A stretch of 64,000 bases of DNA from Croceicoccus marinus. Its GTDB lineage: Bacteria > Pseudomonadota > Alphaproteobacteria > Sphingomonadales > Sphingomonadaceae. A model generated the notes under the pieces. That model was given only the letters and a program-made list of their open reading frames with translations. It had not been told where the DNA came from and did no database searches. The DNA lies in NCBI RefSeq assembly GCF_001661675.2, contig NZ_CP019603.1:372001-436000 (forward strand), in the 5' to 3' direction. Shown here in pieces: positions 35,960-45,804 of this stretch; positions within the stretch are counted from its first letter, which is position 1, and each line of letters begins with the position of its first letter. Both the position numbers and the translations under genes were made by a program.

Positions 35960-36432
35960 GCGGATGCGTCCACCACGAACTGCCCGATCCAGCGCGCGAT
36001 CAGGGCGGGCTTGTCCTGCCCCTTCACCTGCATCTCGGCGTCCAGCACCTGTTGATAGCGGCCCGGCGCCTTTTCCTGGATGTCGGCAATGGTGAACCGC
36101 CCCCGCACCTCGGACTCCGTCCGAACCGGCTGGACGAAGCGGACCCGGTCGGTGCCGTAATTAATGCCCATCACCACCCCCGGTATCGCGGGCCTGCCCG
36201 CATCGGCCAGCAGCCGCGGCAGCAGCGACAGCAGCAGGAAGCCATGCGCGATGGTGCCGCCGAACGGCGTCTGCGCGGCCCGCTCGGGATCGACATGGAT
36301 GTACTGGTGATCGCCGGTCGCATCGGCGAAGCGGTCGACCATCTGCTGCGACACGGCGAGCCATCCCGATGTATAGACCGCCCCCGTCATGCGGGCGATC
36401 ACCTGCGCCCGTTCCTCGGCCATCTGCGTCAT
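35956..36432 (-). CDS. MaoC-family (R)-specific enoyl-CoA hydratase
   Basis: Hot-dog-fold protein of 158 residues that adds water to enoyl-CoA. The hydratase motif is ATGDHQYIHVDPERA, with the catalytic Asp and His, followed by FGGTIAHGFLLLSLLP. Start ATG 36432 (MTQMAEERAQ) follows GGAAAGGA; the frame extends to 36471 without a better site. It is the first gene of a minus-strand operon with the phosphatase-quinone reductase fusion, divergent from the kinase-like gene at 36634. Confidence 0.85.
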   Translation of the reverse strand: MTQMAEERAQVIARMTGAVYTSGWLAVSQQMVDRFADATGDHQYIHVDPERAAQTPFGGTIAHGFLLLSLLPRLLADAGRPAIPGVVMGINYGTDRVRFVQPVRTESEVRGRFTIADIQEKAPGRYQQVLDAEMQVKGQDKPALIARWIGQFVVDASA

Positions 36433-36633
36433 TCGGCATTCCTTTCCCGCGCGCAGCCTATGCGCGGCCATGCACCCGGCACAAGCCTTTTTTGAACTTG
36501 TGGTATTGAATGGGCCCGAACTTCAAACAAACGCATATCCCTTGTTGGCGGCGCGAATTGCTGTTGCCATCCGCGCTGCTTTGAACATAAGGTATCTATC
36601 AAACAGAACATCACGGGACGGGATGGAGCAAAG

Positions 36634-37695
36634 GTGACCAAGGAACCGGCCGCGCCGCAAGCGACTTCTGGCGATTCGCAATACGCGGACCTGGACGAGG
36701 ACAGGCTGACCGCCTGGATGGGCGAGCATGTCGCGGGTTCCGGCCCGATCCGCTCCATCGTCAAGTTCCCCGGCGGCCAGTCCAATCCGACCTATCGGAT
36801 CGATACCGACAGCCGGAAATATGTGCTGCGTCGCAAGCCCTTCGGCCCGCTGCTCCCCTCTGCCCATGCGGTAGAGCGCGAGTTTCGCCTGATCAGCGCG
36901 CTATATCCTACCGATGTCCCCGTCGCCCGCCCCTATGCTTTGTGCGAGGACGAGAATGTCATCGGATCGACGTTCTATGTCATGGAAATGGTCGAGGGGC
37001 GCACCTTCTGGAACGGCGCGCTGCCCGATTGCGCCCCGGCGGAGCGTACCGCGATCTATCGCGCGATGGTGGATGCGCTGGCGCAGCTGCACGCGGTCGA
37101 ACCCGAAGCGGTCGGCCTTGGCGACTATGGCGCGCCCGGCAATTATTTCGAACGTCAGGTCCGGCGCTGGACCCGCCAGTACCGCGCCTCGCAGACCGAC
37201 GACATTCCGGAAGTCGAGCGGCTGATCGAATGGCTGCCCAAGGGGCTACCGGTGCAGGACCGCGTCTCGATCATCCACGGCGATTACCGGATCGACAATC
37301 TGATCTATGCGCCGGACCGGCCCGAGATACTGGCGATGCTGGACTGGGAGCTGTCCACCCTAGGCGATCCACTGGCCGATTTCGCCTATCTGGCGATGAA
37401 CTGGGCCATGCCGCAGGGTGAGCGCGGCGCGCAGCTGGGCGGTCTGGACCTGCCCGCGCTGGGCATACCGACGCTGGAGGAGATCACCGACCTCTATTGC
37501 GAGAAGACCGGGCGCAGCGGGGTGCCCGACCTCAACTGGTATTTCGCCTATAATCTCTTCCGCCTTGTCGGCATCGTGCAGGGCATCAGGAAACGCATCA
37601 TCGATGGCAACGCCTCCAGCGCCGAGGCGGAGCGAACGGCGGCGCGGGTCGTTCCCCTGGCACAGCAGGCGGGGGCCTTCGCGCAGCAGGCTTGA
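36634..37695 (+). CDS. APH-like phosphotransferase (ACAD10/LvaA-type acyl-CoA kinase family)
   Basis: Protein of 353 residues with the aminoglycoside-phosphotransferase kinase fold. The start is GTG, preceded by GGAGCAAAG. Seen: N-terminal FPGGQSNPTYRIDTDSRKYVLRRKPFGPLLPSAH (in parts), the catalytic loop IIHGDYRIDNL, and the metal-binding LDWELSTLGDPLAD in place of DFG. This subgroup is fused to an acyl-CoA dehydrogenase in human ACAD10/ACAD11. In Pseudomonas putida LvaA of this type phosphorylates 4-hydroxyvaleryl-CoA so that an acyl-CoA dehydrogenase-like partner can eliminate phosphate. It is therefore likely to act on a hydroxyacyl-CoA, not an antibiotic. It opens the plus-strand operon that runs through two SDRs and a thioesterase. 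Confidence 0.8.
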   Translation: MTKEPAAPQATSGDSQYADLDEDRLTAWMGEHVAGSGPIRSIVKFPGGQSNPTYRIDTDSRKYVLRRKPFGPLLPSAHAVEREFRLISALYPTDVPVARPYALCEDENVIGSTFYVMEMVEGRTFWNGALPDCAPAERTAIYRAMVDALAQLHAVEPEAVGLGDYGAPGNYFERQVRRWTRQYRASQTDDIPEVERLIEWLPKGLPVQDRVSIIHGDYRIDNLIYAPDRPEILAMLDWELSTLGDPLADFAYLAMNWAMPQGERGAQLGGLDLPALGIPTLEEITDLYCEKTGRSGVPDLNWYFAYNLFRLVGIVQGIRKRIIDGNASSAEAERTAARVVPLAQQAGAFAQQA

Positions 37696-37727
37696 TCCGC
37701 CGCCATCAACATAGCAGGAGCATATCC

Positions 37728-38489
37728 ATGTCGCTTTTCGACCTGACCGGCAAGACCGCCATCGTGACCGGATCCTCGCGCGGGATCGGCCGCGCCATCG
37801 CGCAGCAACTGGCCGCGCATGGCGCGAATGTGGTGATATCCAGCCGCACGCAGGAAGACTGCGACACGGTGGCCAAGGAGATCAACGCCAAGGGTGCGGG
37901 CCGCGCGGTCGCCATCGCCGCCAGCATCTCGTCCAAGCAGGCGCTTGAGGAGCTGGCCGCCAAGACTCGCGCCGAGTTCGGCCCGATCGACATCATGGTC
38001 TGCAACGCCGCCAGCAACCCGCATTACGGCTCGCTCGACGACATCAGCGACGATCAGTTTCGCAAGGTGCTCGACAATAATGTGCTGTCGAACCATTGGC
38101 TGATCCAGCAGGCGCTGCCCGACATGCGCGCCAGCGGCGGGGGCGCGATCATTGTCGTATCGTCCATCGGCGGCCTGCGCGGATCGCCCACCATCGGCGC
38201 CTATAACGTCTCCAAGGCCGCCGACTTCCAGCTGGTGCGCAATTACGCGGTCGAGAACGGCAAGCACAATATCCGCATCAACGCCATCGCGCCGGGCGTG
38301 GTGAAAACCGACTTCGCCCGCGCCTTGTGGGAGGACCAGAAGGTCCACGACGCGACCGCCGCCCGCACGCCGATGCGGCGCCTCGGCGATCCCGACGACA
38401 TCGCGGGCGTCGCGGTCATGCTGGCCAGCCGGGCGGGCGGCTGGATGACCGGGCAGATGGTCGTGATCGACGGCGGCATCACGATATGA
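37728..38489 (+). CDS. Short-chain dehydrogenase/reductase (DHRS4-like)
   Basis: Classical SDR of 253 residues using NAD(P). Nucleotide site TGSSRGIGRA, structural NAASNPHYGS, catalytic Ser in VVSSIGG, and YNVSK with Tyr and Lys. The C-terminal GWMTGQMVVIDGG is usual for the family. The start at 37728 has AGGAG 9-13 bases upstream, so the 36 bases after the kinase-like stop are non-coding. The next SDR overlaps by ATGA. Probably oxidises a hydroxyl group formed in the beta-oxidation of the operon's substrate. Confidence 0.88.
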   Translation: MSLFDLTGKTAIVTGSSRGIGRAIAQQLAAHGANVVISSRTQEDCDTVAKEINAKGAGRAVAIAASISSKQALEELAAKTRAEFGPIDIMVCNAASNPHYGSLDDISDDQFRKVLDNNVLSNHWLIQQALPDMRASGGGAIIVVSSIGGLRGSPTIGAYNVSKAADFQLVRNYAVENGKHNIRINAIAPGVVKTDFARALWEDQKVHDATAARTPMRRLGDPDDIAGVAVMLASRAGGWMTGQMVVIDGGITI

Positions 38490-39280
38490 GCGGGGCGCTG
38501 GCAGGCAAGGTCGCGGTCATCACCGGCGCGGCATCGGGCATCGGGCGCGCCAGCGTGCTCGCCTTCGCCGGCGCGGGCGCCAAAGTTCTGGCCTTCGACC
38601 GCGAACCGGCGGTGGACGACCTTGCAAGCGAGAGCGTGATCGCGCAGCAGGGCGACGCGGGCAGCGAAGCCGACATCACCGCCGCGATTCAGCGGGCCGA
38701 GGCGGAATTCGGCAGGCTGGACATCTTCTATGCCAATGCGGGGATCACCGGGGGCACGCCCGGCGGCTATTTCGATGCCACGCCCGAATTGTGGCTGGAG
38801 GTGCTGCGCGTCAATCTGATCGGCCCCTTCCTCGCGGTGAAGCATGCCGCGCCCGTCATCGCACGCCATGGCGGCGGGGCGATCCTGTGCACCGCCAGCG
38901 TCGCGGGTTTGCGTTCGGGCGCGGGGCCGGCGCAATATTCGGCGTCGAAAGCGGCCGTCATCAGCCTGGTGCAGACCGCATCGCAGCAGCTTGCCGGATC
39001 GGGCGTGCGCATCAACGCGGTGTGCCCCGGCCTGATCGAAACCGGCATGACCCGCCCGCTGTTCGACGGCGCACGCGCGGCGGGCAAGCTGGACAAGGTG
39101 GGCATGCTGAACCCGCTGGGCCGCGGCGGAGAGCCGGACGAGATCGCCGCCACCGCGCTGTTCCTGTGCTCCGACGCGGCGAGCTATATTACCGGGCAGG
39201 CGCTGGCGGTCGATGGCGGGCTGTCCGCGTCGCACCCCACCGCGCACCGCCCGGCCGAACAGAAGGGCGCGGCATGGTAG
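38486..39280 (+). CDS. Short-chain dehydrogenase/reductase
   Basis: Classical SDR of 264 residues: [40 protein letters not shown] and [12 protein letters not shown]. Start ATG 38486 overlaps the previous stop. The thioesterase start at 39274 overlaps its 3' end. It differs strongly from the first SDR, so the pair is not a recent duplicate and the two probably act on different steps. Confidence 0.88.
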   Translation: MSGALAGKVAVITGAASGIGRASVLAFAGAGAKVLAFDREPAVDDLASESVIAQQGDAGSEADITAAIQRAEAEFGRLDIFYANAGITGGTPGGYFDATPELWLEVLRVNLIGPFLAVKHAAPVIARHGGGAILCTASVAGLRSGAGPAQYSASKAAVISLVQTASQQLAGSGVRINAVCPGLIETGMTRPLFDGARAAGKLDKVGMLNPLGRGGEPDEIAATALFLCSDAASYITGQALAVDGGLSASHPTAHRPAEQKGAAW

Positions 39281-40050
39281 CGGCAGGCGAATGGCTCGCA
39301 TCGGCGCTGGTCGATGCCGGGCGGGTCGAGGGCGAGATCCCCAATGACTGGAAACAGGGCCGCACCTGCTATGGCGGGCTGTCGAGCGCGCTGGCATGGC
39401 GCGCCGCGGCCACGCTGCTGCCCGACCTTCCCCCGCTGCGCAGCGCGCAGATCGCCTTCGTCGGCCCGGTCGAGGGTCATGTCACCGGCTCTGCCCGCCT
39501 GCTGCGACGGGGCCGTTCCAGCGCCTTTGTCGAGGCCGAGCTGAAGGGCCCGCAAGGCGTGGTGCTGAAGGCGATCTTCGCCTGTCTGGACGAGCGCCCC
39601 TCGCGCGCCGAGCTGGCCGCGGCGCCCGCCCCGCCCGGCCCCGCGGCGGGCGAAATTCCGCAGGAGCTGCCCGAAAGCGCGCCCGCCTTCGTGCGCAAGA
39701 TGGAATTCGCCCATTCGCTGCCGCCCGATGAGACCGGCGAACCGTTGCTGCGCCGCTGGGTCCGCCTGCGTGAGCGCGAGGGGCTGGATGCGACGACCGA
39801 GTTGCTGCTGATGGGCGACGGCCTGCCCCCTGCCGCGATCCGCCTGCTCGACGGGACCGGGCCGGTATCCTCGGCGACATGGACGCTGAACATCGTCACC
39901 GCCGATCCGCGCACCCATGACGGCTGGTGGCTGCTGCAATCGCGTAGCGACCAGGCGCAGCGCGGATTGTCGGCGGAATCGTGCGAAATCTGGAATAGCG
40001 CGGGCGAGGCCGTGGCCACCGGCTCGCAGACCGTCTCGATCTTCGGCTGA
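39274..40050 (+). CDS. Acyl-CoA thioesterase-like protein (hot-dog fold)
   Basis: Protein of 258 residues with two hot-dog halves. N-terminal: VEGEIPNDWKQGRTCYGGLSSALAWRA; then VGPVEGHVTGSARLLRRGRS. C-terminal half: SSATWTLNIVTADPRTHDGWWLLQSRSDQAQRG. The layout is typical of the TesB/4HBT-like thioesterase family, which hydrolyse acyl-CoAs. The start at 39274 overlaps the SDR stop (39278-39280) by 7 bases. Last gene of the kinase-SDR-SDR operon. Confidence 0.8.
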   Translation: MVAAGEWLASALVDAGRVEGEIPNDWKQGRTCYGGLSSALAWRAAATLLPDLPPLRSAQIAFVGPVEGHVTGSARLLRRGRSSAFVEAELKGPQGVVLKAIFACLDERPSRAELAAAPAPPGPAAGEIPQELPESAPAFVRKMEFAHSLPPDETGEPLLRRWVRLREREGLDATTELLLMGDGLPPAAIRLLDGTGPVSSATWTLNIVTADPRTHDGWWLLQSRSDQAQRGLSAESCEIWNSAGEAVATGSQTVSIFG

Positions 40051-40196
40051 ACCGCCGCCGAATCGCGCGCGGCAACCGCCGCCCTTCCCTCACATTCCTG
40101 TTTTCGGTTTGCCGGGCTCGCCTTGTGATGCCCGGTGGGATTGCCATGCCGATTGCGGCATTCGTCCGGGGTATTGCCACGATGCGTAAACGGCGC

Positions 40197-40223
40197 TTGA
40201 TCTGGAAAGCGATTTGTTAGAAT
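40197..40223 (+). promoter_or_regulatory. Weak candidate promoter for the FadJ-like operon
   Basis: TTGATC (40197-40202) and TAGAAT (40218-40223) with a 15-base spacer, 86 bases before the start codon. The spacing is short for a sigma70 promoter. Confidence 0.3.
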
Positions 40224-40308
40224 AGTGGGTATGCCAAGCCCGCCGCGACGGGCAGGGCCGCGCGATGCCATCGGCAAGCGGGGCCGCAACGGGATCGAGG
40301 AGAGTGCA

Positions 40309-42363
40309 ATGTCCGTGATATCCACCCGCATCCAGGGCGACGTGCTGGTCGTCACTGCCGACAACCCGCCGGTCAACGCACTGGGCGCGGCGGTCCGGCA
40401 GGGGCTGATGGACGCGATGCGCCAGGCCGCGTCGGACGATGCCGTCAAGGCGGTGGTGATCCGCTGCGACGGGCGCACCTTCTTCGCGGGCGCGGACATC
40501 ACCGAATTCGGCAAGCCGCCGGTCTCCCCCAGCCTGCCCGAAGTGATCGACGCGATCGAGAATTGCCCCAAGCCCGTCGTCGCCGCGATCCACGGCACCG
40601 CGCTGGGCGGCGGGCTGGAGGTCGCGCTGGGCTGCCATTACCGCGTCGCCGTGCCCTCGGCAAAACTGGGCCTGCCCGAGGTGAAGCTGGGCATCCTGCC
40701 CGGCGCTGGCGGGACGCAGCGCCTGCCCCGCGTCGTGGGGGTCGAGGCCGCGCTGCCAATGATCGTCACCGGCGATCCCGTTCCCGCGAAAAAGGCCAAG
40801 GCAATGGGCCTGCTCGACGCGCTGGTGGAGGATGAGGCAGGGCTGGAGGATGCCGCCATCGCCTTTGCGCAGGATGTCGCGGGCCGATCCGAACATCCGG
40901 TATCCAGCCGCCGCAGCGACCGCATCGCCGATACGCCGCCATCCGCCTTCGACGATTTCCGCAAGGCCAATGCCCGCCGCCTGAAAGGCTTCGAAGCGCC
41001 AGAGGCCTGCATCCAGGCAGTCGAGGCCGCGGTCAGCCAGCCCTACGAGGAAGGCATCAAGACCGAGCGGGTCCTGTTCCAGAAGTTCGTCACCGGCACG
41101 CAGTCGAAAGCCTTGCGCCACGTGTTCTTCGCCGAACGCGCCGCGCAGAAGATCGACGATCTCCCCAAGGACATCGAGATCCTGCCCATCCGCAAGGTCG
41201 GCATCATCGGCGCGGGCACCATGGGCGGCGGGATCGCGATGAATTTCCTGTCCGCGGGCATCCCCGTCACCATGGTCGAGATGAAGCAGGACGCGCTCGA
41301 CCGCGGCATGGGCATCATCCGCCGCAATTACGACAATACCGCCAAGAAGGGCCGCATCACGCAGCAGCAGGTCGATACCGCGATGAGCAACCTGACCGGA
41401 TCGCTCGACTATGCGGACCTCGCCGATTGCGATCTGGTGATCGAGGCGGTGTTCGAGCTGATGGACATCAAGAAGCAGGTGTTCGGCAAGCTCGATTCCA
41501 TCATGAAGCCGGGCGCGATCCTGGCGACCAACACCAGCTATCTGAACGTGAACGAGATTGCCGCGTCGACCGGCCGTCCCGAATGGGTGATCGGGCTCCA
41601 TTTCTTCTCGCCCGCCAATGTCATGCGACTGCTGGAAATCGTGCGCGGCGACAGGACCGCGCCGCAGGTGCTGGCGACCGCGATGAAGCTGGCCAGGACC
41701 ATCGGCAAGGTCGCGGTCGTGTCGGGCGTGTGCCACGGCTTTATCGGCAATCGCATGCTCGCCGCGCGGCAGAAACAGGCCAATGCGCTGCTGATGGAAG
41801 GCGCAAAGCCGCACCAGATCGACCAGGTACTGCTGGATTTCGGCTTTCCCATGGGGCCGTTCCAGATGGCCGACCTCGCCGGCCTCGACCTTGGGTGGAA
41901 GGAAGAGGAATCGAAGGGCGAGACGATCCGCGACGTGCTGTGCGAACGCGGGCGGCGCGGGCAGAAGACCGGCAAGGGCTTCTACGATTACGACGAAAAG
42001 CGCAATCGCACCCCTTCGGACGAGGTGAACGCCATCGTCGCCGGTTTCGCCGCGAAATCGGGCAAGGCCCAGCGCGACATCGGCGATGACGAGATCCGCG
42101 AGCGGCTGCTTTTTCCCATGGTCAACGAAGGCGCGCTGATCCTGGAGGAAGGGATCGCCCAGCGCGCCAGCGACATCGATATGGTCTGGCTCAACGGTTA
42201 CGGCTGGCCTGCCTATACGGGAGGGCCGATGTTCTGGGCGGACATTGTGGGGCTGAGCACCGTCGTTGCGGGGCTGGAACGCCACGGGGATGCGATGCCC
42301 GACCTCACGATCTCGTCGCTGCTGAAGGACAAGGCCGCGAAGGGCGAGCGGTTCAATGGCTGA
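40309..42363 (+). CDS. Bifunctional enoyl-CoA hydratase/3-hydroxyacyl-CoA dehydrogenase (FadJ/FadB-like)
   Basis: Fused beta-oxidation enzyme of 684 residues. N-terminal crotonase half: [33 protein letters not shown], and both catalytic glutamates, the second in [19 protein letters not shown]. From about residue 300 the dehydrogenase half: NAD site [19 protein letters not shown], then [16 protein letters not shown] with the catalytic His, and GFIGNRML. Start ATG 40309 follows GAGGAGAG. The following dehydrogenase overlaps by 8 bases. No FadA partner is in the same operon; thiolases lie at 47015 and 59285. Confidence 0.93.
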   Translation: MSVISTRIQGDVLVVTADNPPVNALGAAVRQGLMDAMRQAASDDAVKAVVIRCDGRTFFAGADITEFGKPPVSPSLPEVIDAIENCPKPVVAAIHGTALGGGLEVALGCHYRVAVPSAKLGLPEVKLGILPGAGGTQRLPRVVGVEAALPMIVTGDPVPAKKAKAMGLLDALVEDEAGLEDAAIAFAQDVAGRSEHPVSSRRSDRIADTPPSAFDDFRKANARRLKGFEAPEACIQAVEAAVSQPYEEGIKTERVLFQKFVTGTQSKALRHVFFAERAAQKIDDLPKDIEILPIRKVGIIGAGTMGGGIAMNFLSAGIPVTMVEMKQDALDRGMGIIRRNYDNTAKKGRITQQQVDTAMSNLTGSLDYADLADCDLVIEAVFELMDIKKQVFGKLDSIMKPGAILATNTSYLNVNEIAASTGRPEWVIGLHFFSPANVMRLLEIVRGDRTAPQVLATAMKLARTIGKVAVVSGVCHGFIGNRMLAARQKQANALLMEGAKPHQIDQVLLDFGFPMGPFQMADLAGLDLGWKEEESKGETIRDVLCERGRRGQKTGKGFYDYDEKRNRTPSDEVNAIVAGFAAKSGKAQRDIGDDEIRERLLFPMVNEGALILEEGIAQRASDIDMVWLNGYGWPAYTGGPMFWADIVGLSTVVAGLERHGDAMPDLTISSLLKDKAAKGERFNG

Positions 42364-43540
42364 CGACCTTGCCGCCTTCCGCGCCGAAACCCGCGCGTGG
42401 CTCGAGTCGAACTGCCCGCCCGAAATGCGCACGCCGCCTCGCAGCGATGCCGATGTCTGCTGGGGCGGGCGCAAGTTTCAGCCCTCCAGCCCGGCGCAGG
42501 CCGAATGGCTGCGGGCGATGGGGGAGCGCGGCTGGACGGTGCCCGACTGGCCCGCCGAATATGGCGGCGGCGGGCTGACCGCCGCCGAGGCCAAGGTGCT
42601 GCGCGAGGAAATGGCCGCATTGGCCTGCCGCAATCCGCTGCAGAGCTTCGGCATCTCGATGCTCGGCCCCGCGCTGCTGAAATATGGGACCGAGGAGCAG
42701 AAGCACGAACACCTCCCCCGCATCGCGCGCGGCGAGATCCGCTGGTGCCAGGGCTATTCCGAACCCAATGCGGGGTCCGATCTCGCCAGCCTGGCCACCC
42801 GGGCCGAGGACATGGGCGATCATTTCATCGTCAATGGCCAGAAGGTCTGGACCAGCTATGCCGACAAGGCGGACATGATCTTCTGCCTGGTACGCACCGA
42901 TACAAGCAGCAAGCAGGGCGGCATTTCCTTCCTGCTGTTCGACATGGAGCAGGAGGGCGTTTCCACGAAACCCATCCGCCTGATCAGCGGCTATTCCCCG
43001 TTCTGCGAGACCTTCTTCGACGATGTGAAAGTGCCCAAGTCGAACGTGGTCGGAGAGATCAACAAGGGCTGGGACGTCGCCAAATATCTGCTGGGGCACG
43101 AGCGGGAGATGATATCGGGCATGGGATCGCGCGGCGGCGGGGCATCGGTGCCGGATACCGCGCTGCACCATCTGGGGCGGGATGAGGACGGCCGGCTCGA
43201 CGATCCGGTGCTGCGCGCGCGCATCGCCCTGTTCGAGGTGCGCAGCCGCGCCTTTGCAGCCATGGCCGAGCGTTTCATCGACACGCTGAAGGCCGGCAAG
43301 GCGCATGCCGCGCAGCCGTCGATGATGAAATATTTCGGGACCGAGCTGAACAAGCAGCGGCACGAACTGCTGATGGCGGCGGGCGGGCATGACGCGCTGG
43401 AATGGGACAGCGAGGGCAGCAATGGCGGCGCCGCGCCGCGCGCATGGCTGCGCACCAGGGCCAATTCGATCGAGGGCGGCACGTCCGAGATCCAGCTGAA
43501 CATCATCGCCAAGCGCATTCTTGACCTGCCGGGGGGCTGA
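42356..43540 (+). CDS. Acyl-CoA dehydrogenase, subunit of a probable heteromeric pair
   Basis: FAD enzyme of 394 residues. Flavin and substrate motifs: [37 protein letters not shown], and the end [18 protein letters not shown], where the Glu before GGT takes the place of the catalytic base of MCAD-type enzymes. ATG 42356 lies inside the end of the FadJ-like gene (8 bases overlap). A second, unlike dehydrogenase follows after 3 bases. Adjacent pairs of this form make alpha2beta2 enzymes in actinobacterial steroid side-chain breakdown, which is the model proposed here. Confidence 0.88.
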   Translation: MADDLAAFRAETRAWLESNCPPEMRTPPRSDADVCWGGRKFQPSSPAQAEWLRAMGERGWTVPDWPAEYGGGGLTAAEAKVLREEMAALACRNPLQSFGISMLGPALLKYGTEEQKHEHLPRIARGEIRWCQGYSEPNAGSDLASLATRAEDMGDHFIVNGQKVWTSYADKADMIFCLVRTDTSSKQGGISFLLFDMEQEGVSTKPIRLISGYSPFCETFFDDVKVPKSNVVGEINKGWDVAKYLLGHEREMISGMGSRGGGASVPDTALHHLGRDEDGRLDDPVLRARIALFEVRSRAFAAMAERFIDTLKAGKAHAAQPSMMKYFGTELNKQRHELLMAAGGHDALEWDSEGSNGGAAPRAWLRTRANSIEGGTSEIQLNIIAKRILDLPGG

Positions 43541-43543
43541 CTT

Positions 43544-44680
43544 ATGCCGACGTACTGGAACGAGGACCAGCAGATGCTGGCCGACAGCGCCCGCCCCTTT
43601 CTGGCCGACAAGGCGCCGGTATCGCACCTGCGCGCGCTGCGCGACGAAGGGAACGCCGACGGCTTCTCACGCGATTTGTGGCGCGAATTCGCGGACATGG
43701 GCTTCACCGGCCTGTTGGTGGGCGAGGAAGACGGCGGGCTCGGCCTCGGCCATGTCGAGGCGGGGGTGGTGCTGGAGGAGATCGGGCGCAACCTGTCGCC
43801 CTCGCCCTTCCTGACGACTTCGATCGGCGCGGTGACGGCGCTGAAATCCGGCAGTCCGGCAGCGCGGCAGGCATGGCTGCCCGGCATCGTCGCGGGCGAA
43901 ACCGTCGCCGCGCTGGCGCTGGAGGAAGGCGCGCGGCACCGCCCGCACCGGGTCGCCACGAAAGCGCAGCGCAGCGGCAATGGCTTCCGCATCGACGGGG
44001 CGAAGAGCTTTGCCGTGCAGGCGCAGGCCAGCGACCTGCTGATCGTCTCCGCCCGTACCGCCGGCGGCGAGCGCGAGGCGGACGGCATCACTTTGTTCGC
44101 CATCCCGCGCAGCGCGCCGGGCGTGACGCTGCAGTCCGAAATGCTGGTCGACGGCGGCCACGCCGCCCGCGTGCTGCTGGAAGGGGTGGAGGTCGACGGC
44201 GATGCCGTTCTGGGCGAGGTTGACCGCGGATCTGACACGCTGGGCCATGTGCTGTCCGCCCTGCGCGCGGGTTCGTCGGCCGAGCTGGTCGGTCTTGCCG
44301 AAGGGGCGAGCGGCATGACGCTGTCCTATCTGCGCACCCGCAAGCAGTTCGACCGCATCATCGGATCGTTCCAGGCGCTGCAGCACCGCGCGGCGCAACT
44401 GTACTGCGAGATCGAGGTGGCGCGCGCCGCCACGCTGAAGGCGCAGCAATTGCTGGATGATGGCAGCGAGGGCGCGCATGAAGCCGCCAGCGTCGCCAAG
44501 GCGATGACCGGCATGGCCAGCGCGCTGGCGGTGCAGGAAGCGATCCAGATGCACGGCGGCATCGGCATGACCGACGAGCACGATATCGGCTTCTTCATGA
44601 AGCGCCAGCGCGTGCTGGCCGAAATGTTCGGCGACGCCGACTTCCATGCCGAGGCGCTGGCACGGGCCGCCGGATATTGA
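43544..44680 (+). CDS. Acyl-CoA dehydrogenase, second subunit of the pair
   Basis: Protein of 378 residues of the same superfamily but with a short N-terminal half and divergent mid-part (LEEGARHRPHRVATKAQR instead of the usual T-E-P-x-x-G-S-D). The C-terminal half is normal: YLRTRKQFDRIIGSFQALQH, and QMHGGIGMTDEHDIGFFMKR. In paired enzymes the unlike subunit often loses catalytic or flavin residues and has a structural role. Starts 3 bases after the first subunit stop and ends near a terminator shared with the converging operon. Confidence 0.85.
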   Translation: MPTYWNEDQQMLADSARPFLADKAPVSHLRALRDEGNADGFSRDLWREFADMGFTGLLVGEEDGGLGLGHVEAGVVLEEIGRNLSPSPFLTTSIGAVTALKSGSPAARQAWLPGIVAGETVAALALEEGARHRPHRVATKAQRSGNGFRIDGAKSFAVQAQASDLLIVSARTAGGEREADGITLFAIPRSAPGVTLQSEMLVDGGHAARVLLEGVEVDGDAVLGEVDRGSDTLGHVLSALRAGSSAELVGLAEGASGMTLSYLRTRKQFDRIIGSFQALQHRAAQLYCEIEVARAATLKAQQLLDDGSEGAHEAASVAKAMTGMASALAVQEAIQMHGGIGMTDEHDIGFFMKRQRVLAEMFGDADFHAEALARAAGY

Positions 44681-44683
44681 AAC

Positions 44684-44713
44684 GGGGCGGGTCCGGCGGC
44701 CCGCCCCCCTTTT
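44684..44713. terminator. Intrinsic terminator between converging dehydrogenase operons
   Basis: GGGGCGGG stem (8 bp, perfect) with an 8-base loop, CCCGCCCC, followed by CCTTTT. It lies just after the stop of the plus-strand gene (44680) and just before the last codons of the minus-strand gene (44716). Confidence 0.6.
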
Positions 44714-44715
44714 CG

Positions 44716-45801
44716 TCAGGCCGCCTTCCCCAGTTCGATGAAACGCGCGAGATGCTCGTCCTCATCCCCCAGCACATGGCCCAGCATGATCATGCGCTTG
44801 GCGTAATGCGACAGCGGCAATTCCCAGGTCATGCCGATGCCGCCATGCAGCTGGATCGCTTCCTCCGCCGCCAGGCTGCCGACCGCGCCCAGCGTGTATT
44901 TCGCCGCCGAGCAAAAGCGGTCGCGCGTCGCCGGGTCCTTGTCATAATTGGCGGCGGCGTAGATCGCGGCGGACCGTGCCTGCTCGATCTCGAGCGCGAC
45001 GGTCGCCATGCGGTGTTGCAGCGCCTGGAACTTGCCGATCGGCACGCCGAACTGCTTGCGCGTGCGCAGATAGTCCAGCGTCATCGCGCGCAGCACGTCC
45101 ATCACCGCGACGCCTTCCCAGGTGACGGCGACCAGTCCCATCGCCCTTGCCGCATCGATGGCATCGCCCGCCTTGCCGGATTCGCCCAGCAGGGTCGCGG
45201 GCGCACCGTTCAGCCGCAATTCGCCCGCCGATCCGCCGTCCACCAGCGGATAATCGCGGACCGTGACACCATCGGAGGACAAGTCGACCAGAAATGCCGA
45301 TCCCTCGCTTGTGACTACCGCCTTGTCCGCGCTGCCCAGATATTCGACCACGCCCTTCGCGCCCGTCAGCGTCCAGCCGCCGTCGGCCTGCTTCGCGGTA
45401 ACGTCGGGCAAGGGCGCGCCGTCGCTGCCGATGGCCGGGTCATGCGCGAATGTGACGATGCTTTCGCCCGAAATCATGGCTTCCAGCGCGGCGTGATCGC
45501 CCAAGGCTTCCAGCACCTTGCCCGCCATCAGACAGCCCAGGAACGGCCCCGTCGCCAATGCGCGGCCCAGTTCGCCGAAGGTCGCACCGACATCGAAGGC
45601 GCCGCCGCCATAGCCGCCCGCATCCTCGGCAAACCACGACCCGATCACGCCCAGTTCGGCCAGCCCGTTCCACAGCTCGCGGTTGAAGCCTTCGTCGCTG
45701 GCGATGGCGGTCTCGCGCGCCTTCCAGTCGAAATTGCCTGCCAGAAAACGCGACAGAGAATCGACCAGCATCTGCCGGTCTTCGCCCAGTGAGAAATCCA
45801 T
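44716..45801 (-). CDS. Acyl-CoA dehydrogenase, probable second subunit of a pair
   Basis: Protein of 361 residues. N-terminal MDFSLGEDRQMLVDSLSRFL, C-terminal DYLRTRKQFGVPIGKFQALQ and QLHGGIGMTWELPLSHYAKR, as in dehydrogenase beta subunits. The middle is divergent (FAHDPAIGSDGAPLPDVTAK), with no normal T-E-P-x-x-G-S-D. It starts 3 bases after the larger subunit at 45805, mirroring the arrangement at 42356-44680 on the other strand. Last gene of a four-gene minus operon. Confidence 0.85.
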   Translation of the reverse strand: MDFSLGEDRQMLVDSLSRFLAGNFDWKARETAIASDEGFNRELWNGLAELGVIGSWFAEDAGGYGGGAFDVGATFGELGRALATGPFLGCLMAGKVLEALGDHAALEAMISGESIVTFAHDPAIGSDGAPLPDVTAKQADGGWTLTGAKGVVEYLGSADKAVVTSEGSAFLVDLSSDGVTVRDYPLVDGGSAGELRLNGAPATLLGESGKAGDAIDAARAMGLVAVTWEGVAVMDVLRAMTLDYLRTRKQFGVPIGKFQALQHRMATVALEIEQARSAAIYAAANYDKDPATRDRFCSAAKYTLGAVGSLAAEEAIQLHGGIGMTWELPLSHYAKRMIMLGHVLGDEDEHLARFIELGKAA

Positions 45802-45804
45802 GAA

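Noticed and set aside
36433..36633. Possible promoter or operator between MaoC and the kinase-like gene
   Set aside because: AT-rich runs exist but no box pair with proper spacing or clear palindrome was found.
36634..37695. Aminoglycoside resistance kinase
   Set aside because: The subgroup and neighbours point to the acyl-CoA-related kinase branch.
40090..42474. Long minus-strand open frame opposite the FadJ-like gene
   Set aside because: The plus-strand gene has all catalytic motifs; the opposite frame has none.
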